From: JBBIND01 sp037444075
GTDB lineage: Bacteria; Acidobacteriota; Terriglobia; Bryobacterales; Bryobacteraceae
Reading direction: 5' to 3'
Assembly (NCBI GenBank): GCA_037444075.1
Contig: JBBIND010000003.1
Span: 55,245-119,244, forward strand
Length of the DNA stretch: 64,000 nucleotides
Part shown: positions 10,901 through 17,706 of the stretch, in pieces
Numbering within the stretch: the stretch's first letter is position 1
How the letters are laid out: the number at the start of each line of letters is the position of its first letter
Notes under the pieces: model-generated
Databases searched by the model: none
Seen by the model: only the letters and a program-made list of their open reading frames with translations
What the model was told of the DNA's origin: nothing
Position numbers and translations under genes: made by a program

Positions 10901-11572
10901 ATTGAGCGCTTCCTGGCGCTGTGCGCTGAAGAGAACATCCAAGTGACCAACCTGACCACTCCGGCTCAGTACTTCCACGTCCTCCGCCGGCAGATGTATG
11001 GCGGGCCCGACCGCAGGGGAGTCCGCAAGCCGCTGGTAATCTTCACACCCAAGAGCCTGCTGCGGCATCCGCAGGTGGTTTCCAGCCGCGAGGAGTTTCT
11101 CACCGGTGGATTCCAGGAAGTGCTGACGGATGCAGGCGCCATGGCGGCGGACCGTATCGGCCGCGTCTTATTGTGCACCGGCAAGATCTACTACGAATTG
11201 GCGGCGGCGCGAGAGGAAAGAGGCGCCAGGAATGTCGCCATCCTGCGCTTGGAACAAATCTACCCGTTCCCTGCCGCCCAGCTTCGGGATGTGATCCTGC
11301 GATATGCGCCTACCTGCGAAGTGGTCTGGGTGCAGGAAGAACCTCGGAATATGGGGCCGTGGCGATTCGTGCGTGAGCGGCTTCAACCGGTGCTCGACCC
11401 CACCCGGCGCGTCCTGCGTTATGCGGGCAGGCCTGAAAGCGCCAGTCCGGCCACCGGAAGCTACAAACGACACCAGCAGGAGCAGGCGGACGTCATCGAG
11501 GAAGCCTTCTCCACGGGAGAGTTTGTACGCCGCCGGCGCGTGCGCGTGCCGGTGAAGCGTCCGGCCAAGTAA
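7901..11572 (+). CDS. kgd: Multifunctional 2-oxoglutarate decarboxylase/dehydrogenase E1 fused to E2 acyltransferase
   Basis: TCA-cycle enzyme of 1223 aa with the fused architecture known from mycobacterial Kgd. Residues about 1-45 are the E1-type N-terminal helix (INSWFEDELQHQFRHD), then a Pro-rich linker, an E2-like acyltransferase catalytic domain (about 70-320) with the DHRIIQG motif, and a thiamine-diphosphate E1 domain (about 350-1220) with HRGRLNVLGNL, HGDAAFAGQGVV, RRHGHNEADDP and LPHGYEGQGPEHSSAR. There is no lipoyl domain, as in Kgd. The family oxidatively decarboxylates 2-oxoglutarate with a separate lipoyl partner, or decarboxylates it to succinic semialdehyde. The ATG at 7901 has a purine-rich site (GGGGAAAGAAAGAG) upstream. 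It ends three bases from the convergent cyclophilin gene. Confidence 0.93.
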   Translation: MGDNTTTRPGINSWFEDELQHQFRHDRTAVDEDWKQRFLAEGETTVDVPSVRRQAPPAIREEVKPPSGVRPDQLVPLRGVAARIATNMNASLSLPVATSQRTVPVKVMEENRRIINQHRAVLGKTKVSFTHLIAYALVRAIEEFPSLNHAYHEDDSEAFRILRQEVNLGIAIDLAGKDGERTLLVPNIKDAQSLDFQSFLDSFDDLIGRARSGKLAVQDFQNTTISLTNPGTVGTVASMPRLMPGQGAIIATGVIDFPAEFQGASASMRAALGVSKVMTLTCTYDHRIIQGAESGMFLGRLEALLQGEDGFYERIFAHLKMPHQPVKWEPDRTVAAPGISGRTAETAKEAAVLQLINAYRVRGHLIADLDPLGSEPQYHPEMDPANYGLTIWDLDREFLTGTLGRHGDGAPLGVATLRRILETLRRTYCGKIGCEYMNIQHPEQKRWLQERMEPQANSWPLEGSARVRVLDRLLASEEFEHFLHTRFVGQKRFSLEGAETAMAILHELLERSAEMNVHEMVIGMAHRGRLNVLGNLIGKPFAQIFSEFEGDLDPGSMQGSGDVKYHLGASGVYRSATNREIVVSLAPNPSHLEAVDPVVQGIVRPKQERLSDNLRERVIPVLIHGDAAFAGQGVVAETLNLSQLEGYHTGGTIHIIINNQIGFTTSSDEARSTPYSTDVARMVQAPIFHVNGDDPESAVRAAQIALDYRQQFKKDVVIDMFCYRRHGHNEADDPSYTQPVLYRRIREHPLVADLYAERLVREGVIEAGYNAKMRSRFKARLEEGFQEAQRSGEGFEVQELAAMDAESVATYCPRTAIDAGLLDKIIEGLTTFPSDFRLHPKLKAFVSRRREVLEDGAADWALGEALAFGSLVLEGTPVRLSGQDSGRGTFSQRHLRLHDSETGEPWLPMQHLSPGQARFQVWDSSLSEYAVLGFEFGYSVADPLTLVIWEAQFGDFANGAQIMIDQFITTAEQKWGQPSGLVMLLPHGYEGQGPEHSSARIERFLALCAEENIQVTNLTTPAQYFHVLRRQMYGGPDRRGVRKPLVIFTPKSLLRHPQVVSSREEFLTGGFQEVLTDAGAMAADRIGRVLLCTGKIYYELAAAREERGARNVAILRLEQIYPFPAAQLRDVILRYAPTCEVVWVQEEPRNMGPWRFVRERLQPVLDPTRRVLRYAGRPESASPATGSYKRHQQEQADVIEEAFSTGEFVRRRRVRVPVKRPAK

Positions 11573-11575
11573 GTC

Positions 11576-12232
11576 TCAGCGATTCGTCTCGCCGGTGAGG
11601 ATACGTGCCTTGAGAATGGCGTCCAGCCTCGGGAAGGAACGTTCCAGATACGCGTTGCCTTCCAGTTCGATCTTCGTGGGGTCGGGACCGCCGCCACGCG
11701 GGGCCACTTCGCCGTAGGCGTTCCAGAGCCGTTCCACCACATCCATGCCTTCGACGACGCGGCCGAAAGGCGCGAAGCCCGTACGGTCCAGCGAGGGATT
11801 GTCCGCCAGGTTGATGAACACCTGCGTCGTGCGCGTGTTCGGCCCGGTCTTGGCATAGCTGAGGTAGCCCTTCAGGTTCTTCTGGACCACGGGATCATCG
11901 GGTATCCGTAACTGGCTCCAGAGGTTCTGCACGGAAGGGTCGCCGTTGACGCCGAACTGAGCAACGAAGCCGCGGATGACGCGGAAGAAACGGGCGCCGT
12001 CGTAGAACCTGGTCTTTACGAGTTCGTAGAAGTGGTCCGCTCCGCGCGGAGCCCAAGCGCGCGTCACTTCCACTACGAATTCCCCTTTGGTCGTCTCGAA
12101 TCGAACGCGATAGATCTCCGGGGGCTTTTCCGGCTCGGCGGGTTGCTGAACCGCGGCAGGCTTCTCCGGTCCGCAGGCAGCCAGCCCCAGGCAGATGCAC
12201 AGGAGCAGGCGAACAAACAGCCTATTTCGCAT
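11576..12232 (-). CDS. Peptidyl-prolyl cis-trans isomerase, cyclophilin type, lipoprotein
   Basis: Cyclophilin-family prolyl isomerase of 218 aa. The N-terminus is a lipoprotein signal (RLLLCICLGLAAC, lipobox LAAC), so it is likely anchored in the periplasmic face of a membrane; a Pro/Glu-rich linker follows. The fold shows TTKGEFVVEVTRAWAPRGADHFY, FYDGARFFRVIRGFVAQFG (catalytic Arg region) and the later TRTTQVFINLADN segment typical of bacterial cyclophilins. The ATG at 12232 overlaps the end of polA by 11 bases, so it is probably translationally coupled to polA; a TTG at 12250 is a weaker alternative that would add six residues before the signal peptide. Confidence 0.9.
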   Translation of the reverse strand: MRNRLFVRLLLCICLGLAACGPEKPAAVQQPAEPEKPPEIYRVRFETTKGEFVVEVTRAWAPRGADHFYELVKTRFYDGARFFRVIRGFVAQFGVNGDPSVQNLWSQLRIPDDPVVQKNLKGYLSYAKTGPNTRTTQVFINLADNPSLDRTGFAPFGRVVEGMDVVERLWNAYGEVAPRGGGPDPTKIELEGNAYLERSFPRLDAILKARILTGETNR

Positions 12233-14801
12233 CCCGCCAATTATCTCCAATCCCTAGTTCAACCAGCAAAGGCACTTCCAGCCGGTGCACCGTTTCCATC
12301 TCGCGACGCACCAGCGCGGCGGTTTCGTCGATTTCCTCCGGTGGCGACTCAAAGATCAGTTCGTCGTGCACCTGCAAAAGCATTCGGGTATTCAGGCTCC
12401 GCCGCCTGAACTCGGCGTCGATGCGCACCATGGCCAGCTTGATGAGATCCGCCGCCGCTCCCTGCAAGGGCGTATTGACGGCGGTGCGCTCGGCAAAACC
12501 GCGGGCGCTCGGATTGCTGCTGTGGATGTCGGGAATGGGCCGGCGGCGATCGAACATGGTGCGGGCGTAGCGCGTGCTGCGGGCCTCCGCGATGCATTTG
12601 TCGATGAACCGCCTTACACCGGCGTAGCGCTCGAAGTAACTCGCGATGTACTCCTCGGCTTCCTGCCGAGGGATGCCCAATTGCGCCGAAAGGCCGAAAG
12701 CGCTCTGCCCGTAGACAATTCCGAAGTTCACGGCTTTCGCTCTGCGGCGCTGCTCCGGAGTCACCATGAGGGGCGGCGTGCCGAAAACTTCCGCGGCAGT
12801 TCTCGTATGAATATCTTCTCCGTTCCGGAAGGCTTCGAGCAGCACCGGGTCGCGAGACAGATGCGCCAGCAGCCGCAATTCGATTTGGGAATAGTCGGCC
12901 ACCAGAAGCTTCCACCCCGGCTCCGGGACGAATGCCGCACGGATTCCCCTCCCTTGTGCCGTTCTGATGGGGATGTTCTGGAGATTCGGCTCGGAGGAGG
13001 ATAGCCTGCCCGTGGCTGCGCCCGCCGGGTTGAGCGTCGTGTGCAAACGTCCGGTCCGCGGATTGATCAAGGCGGGCAAGGCGTCCACATACGTCCCCTT
13101 CAACTTGGCGAGTTGACGATACTCAAGCACGAGGCGGGCAATGGCATGCTCGGCGGCGAGCGACTCCAAAACGTCGGCGGCTGTCGAGTAGCTCTTGGTC
13201 TTGCCGGTACGCTCCGGCGCCGGCAGCGCGAGTTCCTCAAAGAGAACCTTGGCGAGTTGCTGCGGCGAATTGATGTTGAACTCATGGCCGGCGAGCGTAT
13301 GGATGCCGGCCGTGAGGCGCGCAATTTCAGTCTCCATTTCGGCCGAGATGGCTCGCAGCACCTCGGGTTCTATACGGATGCCCGTCCTCTCCATGCCCGC
13401 CAGAACCGGCGCAAGGGGAACCTCGATGGTGTCGTACAGAGTGCGCAACCCGGCTGCTTCCAGTTCGGGTTCCAAGCGCTCGCACAACTCCCACGCAGCC
13501 GCCGCGCGTTCCTCCGCCGAGGCGCCCGCCGTCCGCCCCAGGCGCCTCAGCGCCAGGGCCTCCAGGCTGCACCCGCCCGGGTCAGCGGAAAGCAGGAAAG
13601 CCATGAGCAAGGCGTCATCGGTGAATCCGCGCCCCTCAATTCCTAGGCGCGCCAACTCCACCAGCAGAGACTTCACGTCGTGCGCCGCTTTGGGTTTCGC
13701 GGCGTCCTCGAGCCACGCTGTCAGCGAGGGCGCAAACTCCGCCGGAACCGCGCGGCCCCAACCTGCCTTGTGCGAGAGCCCTATGACGTTGCCTTCCAGA
13801 AGGTTGCCGCTTCCCGGTTGCAGCGCGACCGCGACGCGCGCCTCCGGAGGCAGGTTCTCGAGACAGTCCTCCACTTCCTCCACGCGGGACAGTGTTTGAT
13901 AGTCCGCGTTGGCGGCCGAGTCTTCGGCAGCTTCGACTACAGTTTTCAGGAGACTGAAGAACTCAAGCTCTCTGTAAAGCTGCTCCAGGTCGTGCCGGTC
14001 CGGAGGGCGCACCTGCAATTGCGGCAGACTCCACGGCACCGGCGCCGCAGTCTCGACAGTGGCCAAACGCTTGCTCATCAGAATCTGCTCGCGGTGCGTT
14101 TCCAGGCTCTGCCGGTAACTCTTACGTTGAACCTCCGGGGCGCGCTCCAGCAGCGCCTCCAACGAACCGAACTGCTGCAGCAGATCTTTGGCGCCTTTTT
14201 CACCGATGCCCGGCGCTCCGGGGATGTTGTCCACCTTGTCCCCTTTCAACGCCAGCAGATCCGGTATCCGATCCGGCTCCACTCCCATGAATTCTAAAGC
14301 CTTCTCAGCGTCGTACCACACGTCATCTTTCGCCGGGTCGAGCATGCTGACCGATCCGCCGACCAATTGAAGCAAATCTTTATCGCTCGAAACCACGACG
14401 ACTTCAGTGCCCTGCTCAGCCGCTGCCCGCGCCACCGTGCCGATTACGTCGTCCGCCTCGTAGCCTGAGCATTCGAGGACGGGCACACTCATGGCTTCCA
14501 GCATCCGGCGCACGTGAGGGATCTGTGCCGCCAGGTCCGGCGGCATTTCCGGGCGGTTCGCTTTGTAGGCGGGGAACTCCTTTTCACGGAAGGTCGGTTC
14601 CTTGCTCTCAAAAACCGCGGCGATGTGGGTAGGGGAGTACTCGGCCAGCAGCCGCCGGATCATGTTGTGAAAAACATACACTGCTTCGGTGGGGATACCT
14701 TGGCTGGTGCGCATCGGTGAAGCCCCGGAGGACGTCCGGGCGTAGTACGCGCGGAAGATAAACCCGAAGGAATCAATCAGAAACAGCCTGTGGTCCGCCA
14801 T
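12222..14801 (-). CDS. polA: DNA polymerase I
   Basis: DNA polymerase I of 859 aa, used in Okazaki-fragment processing and repair. The N-terminal 5'-3' exonuclease domain (about 1-290) is complete: FLIDSFGFIFRAYYA, SGYEADDVIGT, SSDKDLLQLV and GDKVDNIPGAPGIGEKGA. The polymerase domain has the O-helix RRRAKAVNFGIVYGQS, the catalytic ADYSQIELR and QVHDELIFE. The middle 3'-5' exonuclease domain is present as a fold, but its catalytic motifs are not (VAVALQPG where DTE is expected; HDVKSL where NxKYD is expected), so proofreading is probably absent, as in some thermophile and actinobacterial enzymes. It heads an operon with the cyclophilin gene. Confidence 0.97.
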   Translation of the reverse strand: MADHRLFLIDSFGFIFRAYYARTSSGASPMRTSQGIPTEAVYVFHNMIRRLLAEYSPTHIAAVFESKEPTFREKEFPAYKANRPEMPPDLAAQIPHVRRMLEAMSVPVLECSGYEADDVIGTVARAAAEQGTEVVVVSSDKDLLQLVGGSVSMLDPAKDDVWYDAEKALEFMGVEPDRIPDLLALKGDKVDNIPGAPGIGEKGAKDLLQQFGSLEALLERAPEVQRKSYRQSLETHREQILMSKRLATVETAAPVPWSLPQLQVRPPDRHDLEQLYRELEFFSLLKTVVEAAEDSAANADYQTLSRVEEVEDCLENLPPEARVAVALQPGSGNLLEGNVIGLSHKAGWGRAVPAEFAPSLTAWLEDAAKPKAAHDVKSLLVELARLGIEGRGFTDDALLMAFLLSADPGGCSLEALALRRLGRTAGASAEERAAAAWELCERLEPELEAAGLRTLYDTIEVPLAPVLAGMERTGIRIEPEVLRAISAEMETEIARLTAGIHTLAGHEFNINSPQQLAKVLFEELALPAPERTGKTKSYSTAADVLESLAAEHAIARLVLEYRQLAKLKGTYVDALPALINPRTGRLHTTLNPAGAATGRLSSSEPNLQNIPIRTAQGRGIRAAFVPEPGWKLLVADYSQIELRLLAHLSRDPVLLEAFRNGEDIHTRTAAEVFGTPPLMVTPEQRRRAKAVNFGIVYGQSAFGLSAQLGIPRQEAEEYIASYFERYAGVRRFIDKCIAEARSTRYARTMFDRRRPIPDIHSSNPSARGFAERTAVNTPLQGAAADLIKLAMVRIDAEFRRRSLNTRMLLQVHDELIFESPPEEIDETAALVRREMETVHRLEVPLLVELGIGDNWRDAK

Positions 14802-14996
14802 GCTCCCCCATCATAACCCCGGATGGGACGGCTCGTAACAGGCATGTCAACAGGACCACAAGGAAGTTGGAAGGTGTGGTATTCCAGCCACAGTACTAAT
14901 CTGTTAAGTTGTTACTGATGAGATGTTTACGAACGGTTGCCCAAGCTGGTAAACTAGCTCTCGTGTTGAGTTCAACGCTTTCCCGGAGATCCCGGT
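14802..14996. other. Divergent gap between polA and lpxC
   Basis: This 195-bp gap lies between divergent genes and must hold the promoter of polA and the promoter of the lpxC operon. I see no convincing -35/-10 pair, no RNA gene and no repeat. A CGGAG ribosome-binding site at 14983-14987 precedes the TTG start of lpxC. Confidence 0.4.
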
Positions 14997-15887
14997 TTGC
15001 GGTTTGAAACCACCATCGGCAAGCCCATTGAGGTTCGGGGCATCGGGCTCCACCACAAGGTAGACGTAGGCATTCGCATTCTTCCTGCGCCGGTTGGGAC
15101 GGGCATCGTCTTTCTGCGCTCGGATTTGGGCAATTTCCCCATCCCGGCCAAGTGGGAGCATGTCGCGCGCGTCAGCTACGCCACCAGCCTCATGCGGCAA
15201 GGCGTGCTCATATCCACCACCGAGCACCTGTTGAGCGCATTGTACGGGTTCGGGATCGACAACGCCTACATCGAGATTGACAACCTGGAAGTCCCTATCC
15301 TGGATGGCAGCGGGCTACCTTTCGTCCGGCTGATTCAAGAAGCGGGCATCCACGCTTCCCGCCGCCGGCGGCGCTACCTCTGCATCCGCCGCGAAGTCAC
15401 TGTGGAAACCGATGGCAAGCGGATTACGATCCTGCCTTGTGACCAATTCCTGCTCCGTTGTGAGATCTACTTTGCCCATCCGCTGGTTGGCCGGCAGGCG
15501 TTGGAATTCGAAATGACGCCGGGGAACTACGAAACCGAGATCGCTCCCGCGCGGACGTTCGGGTTCAGCTGGGAACTGGACCGCATGCGCGACATGGGTC
15601 TGATTCGAGGCGCCAGCCTTGACAACGCAGTGTGCTTCGACCGGGAAGGCGTCATGAATTCCGGCGGCCTGAGGTTCCCCGATGAATGCTGCCGCCACAA
15701 GATCCTGGATCTGATTGGGGATCTCGCCCTGATAGGGCGTCCCCTGCTCGGTCAGGTCATCGCCGAGCGCGCCGGCCATGCCATGCATGCGGCGTTGGTG
15801 GCTCGGATCATGGGCGACCCTTCGCTGTACGAGATTCTGACTTTCGATCAGATTGTCGCGCGGCACACGCACGCCTTGGTATCCTAG
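14997..15887 (+). CDS. lpxC: UDP-3-O-acyl-N-acetylglucosamine deacetylase
   Basis: Committed zinc enzyme of lipid A synthesis, 296 aa. Catalytic features are visible: IGLHHK near residue 16, STTEHLLS with Glu76 and zinc ligand His77, and RHKILDLIGD with zinc ligands His234 and Asp238; His261 in AGHAMHA matches the general-acid histidine. The length is typical. The start is a TTG with CGGAG nine bases upstream; no in-frame ATG or GTG fits better, and it gives a family-like N-terminus. It leads a run of five genes on the same strand that all point to envelope lipid work, so the organism makes a lipid A-type outer membrane. Confidence 0.94.
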   Translation: MRFETTIGKPIEVRGIGLHHKVDVGIRILPAPVGTGIVFLRSDLGNFPIPAKWEHVARVSYATSLMRQGVLISTTEHLLSALYGFGIDNAYIEIDNLEVPILDGSGLPFVRLIQEAGIHASRRRRRYLCIRREVTVETDGKRITILPCDQFLLRCEIYFAHPLVGRQALEFEMTPGNYETEIAPARTFGFSWELDRMRDMGLIRGASLDNAVCFDREGVMNSGGLRFPDECCRHKILDLIGDLALIGRPLLGQVIAERAGHAMHAALVARIMGDPSLYEILTFDQIVARHTHALVS

Positions 15888-15908
15888 CGCCTTGGTGGCT
15901 TCTCATTG

Positions 15909-16493
15909 ATGCGGGCAACCGTCCTACTGCCCAACGCGATAACTCTGGCGCGGTTCGCGCTCACTCCACTCATCGCAGCGAGCATCCTGCGCAGGGACTA
16001 TACGACGGCACTCTGGGTGTTCCTGGCCGCGGCCGTCACGGACGTTCTGGACGGACACCTCGCCCGCAGACTGAATGCGCTTACCCGCTTTGGCGCGTAC
16101 GTCGATCCCGTGGTGGACAAGGTCTTTCTCGGGACAATCTACATTTGCCTCGGCTGGGTGGCGGCGCTGCCATGGTGGCTGGTGGGGCTCGTGCTTGCCC
16201 GTGACATTCTCATTTTGTCGGCTGCCGCAGTTACCTACTGCCTGACCCGCTTCAAGGATTTCGCGCCTTCCCGCTGGGGCAAGCTGAGCACCTTCGTTCA
16301 AATCTGCACCGCTGTGGCGGCTGCCGTGAACGGGGCCTGGCAGACTGAGTGGACAGGCGCCGCCGTCGGCGCATTCGTCTGGTGTGCAGCCGCGTTCACC
16401 GTCGGAAGCGGCCTGCATTACCTGGTGGGCATCCGCAAAATCCGCGCGAGAATCTGCCCGCGCGCCGGAGCAGGAACCTTGACGTCTGATTGA
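15909..16493 (+). CDS. CDP-alcohol phosphatidyltransferase family protein
   Basis: Integral membrane phospholipid synthase of 194 aa with about five to six hydrophobic segments. The family signature D-x2-D-G-x2-A-R-x8-G-x3-D-x3-D is complete (Asp45, Asp48, Asp66, Asp70), so it should be active. Such enzymes join CDP-diacylglycerol to an alcohol; the small size and the sequence around LPNAITLARFALTPLIA fit phosphatidylglycerophosphate synthase or a related enzyme, but the alcohol is not certain. It starts 21 bases after lpxC (ATG at 15909; a TTG three bases earlier is an alternative). Confidence 0.85.
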   Translation: MRATVLLPNAITLARFALTPLIAASILRRDYTTALWVFLAAAVTDVLDGHLARRLNALTRFGAYVDPVVDKVFLGTIYICLGWVAALPWWLVGLVLARDILILSAAAVTYCLTRFKDFAPSRWGKLSTFVQICTAVAAAVNGAWQTEWTGAAVGAFVWCAAAFTVGSGLHYLVGIRKIRARICPRAGAGTLTSD

Positions 16494-16538
16494 CGAGCCG
16501 TCCGGCCAGGAGTAGGCTTGGAGTAGCGAGGCAAACGC

Positions 16539-17090
16539 GTGAGCTGCTACCGGCCTTCAGGGAGGCTCTTGAGCTGGGCACTCGGCGCCATGGGAATGGC
16601 GGCGTTGAGTGTCTGGGCCTCGCTGCATTGGGAACCCGCGGCGCTGGTTGGACTTCCGTGTGTGCTTGCCGCCGCCCTGCTTCTGTTTCTGGCCCTGCAA
16701 CCCCCCATCCGCATCAGTTCCGCACAGTTGCAGATTGGCCGCAAGAAGATTCCCTGGGATCTTGTCCGGCGTGTGGATAAGACCGGCTGGTTCGCCCCGC
16801 TGGTGGTGCGGCTGACCCTGGCTGACGGGCGCCGCCTCCTGCTCGTGTATCCCGGTGACATGGATTCCTCGAACAGTCTGTTAAGGCACGTACGGCGGTT
16901 TGCCACAGAGGCGCTCATCGATGGCGCCCCGCATTGGCGCTTCTGGAGTGCGCAAGCCGAAATGTGTCCCTCGCCGGTTCCGGGTTCCGGGGTTCTCAGC
17001 AAAGAGGACGAGGACGAAGTAGAGCGGCTCTTCCAACTACTGAAGACCGCCGGGCGGCTCGATTCCACTAATCCCGCGGAAGAGAAATAG
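16539..17090 (+). CDS. Membrane protein with a possible bacterial PH-like domain
   Basis: Protein of 183 aa that I cannot assign to a named family. Two close hydrophobic helices (about residues 10-27 and 34-54) form a hairpin anchor. They are followed by a beta-rich part (ISSAQLQIGRKKIPW, then VVRLTLADGRRLLLVYPG) that reads like a bacterial pleckstrin-homology-like domain, and a charged C-terminal tail (KEDEDEVERLF). The GTG start at 16539 has GAGG upstream. It lies between the phosphatidyltransferase and YdcF-like genes, which suggests an envelope role. Confidence 0.6.
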   Translation: MSCYRPSGRLLSWALGAMGMAALSVWASLHWEPAALVGLPCVLAAALLLFLALQPPIRISSAQLQIGRKKIPWDLVRRVDKTGWFAPLVVRLTLADGRRLLLVYPGDMDSSNSLLRHVRRFATEALIDGAPHWRFWSAQAEMCPSPVPGSGVLSKEDEDEVERLFQLLKTAGRLDSTNPAEEK

Positions 17091-17093
17091 CGC

Positions 17094-17702
17094 TTGGGCA
17101 AAGGAAAACGCCGTCCTCTTCTGGGTTGCGCGGTCCTGATGGCTTTCGCCCTCCTGCTCGCACTTCTTTCTTCACCGTTCTTGCTGCCCTACCTGGGCAG
17201 GTTTCTCGTACAAGCAACGGAGGAACCAGCAAAGGCTGACATCATCGTTGTGCTGGCCGGCGACAAGTACGGGCGGCGCATGCTCAAGGCCGCGGAGCTC
17301 GCCCAAGCCGGACAATCGCCGCAGGTGCTGGTGAGCGGGCCGCGCGGCTATTACGACCATAACGAGGCGGAGATGGCCATCGCCTTCGCCGTCCGCCGGG
17401 GTTACCAGCGGGATCTTTTCATAGAATTCCCGAACGATGCGCTTTCCACGAGCGACGAAGCCGCCGTCATCGTTCCCGAACTTCGCCGCCGCGGTGTCAA
17501 GCGCTACATCCTGGTGACCAGCAGCTTCCACACCCGCCGCGCGGGCGCCATCTTCCGGGCGGCATCCCAGGGCATCGAGATGCAGGTCGTGGCGTCGCCG
17601 GACGAGCACTTCAGCCCGGAGGATTGGTGGCGCCGGCGAGAGGGCCGGAAGCTGTTCCTGCTCGAGTGGCTCAAGCTGGGCGCCTGGAAGATGGGGCTGT
17701 AG
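17094..17702 (+). CDS. YdcF/SanA/ElyC family protein (DUF218)
   Basis: Membrane-anchored protein of 202 aa with one N-terminal transmembrane helix (about 11-37) and a DUF218 alpha/beta domain. Family landmarks are ADIIVVLAGDKYGRRMLKAAELA, VLVSGPRGYY, NDALSTSDEAAVIVPEL and VTSSFHTRRAGAIF. Relatives (ElyC, SanA, YdcF) influence peptidoglycan and lipid-carrier metabolism in Gram-negative envelopes; the reaction is not settled. The TTG start at 17094 is three bases after the previous stop, so this gene is tightly coupled in the envelope operon. Confidence 0.82.
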   Translation: MGKGKRRPLLGCAVLMAFALLLALLSSPFLLPYLGRFLVQATEEPAKADIIVVLAGDKYGRRMLKAAELAQAGQSPQVLVSGPRGYYDHNEAEMAIAFAVRRGYQRDLFIEFPNDALSTSDEAAVIVPELRRRGVKRYILVTSSFHTRRAGAIFRAASQGIEMQVVASPDEHFSPEDWWRRREGRKLFLLEWLKLGAWKMGL

Positions 17703-17706
17703 CACC

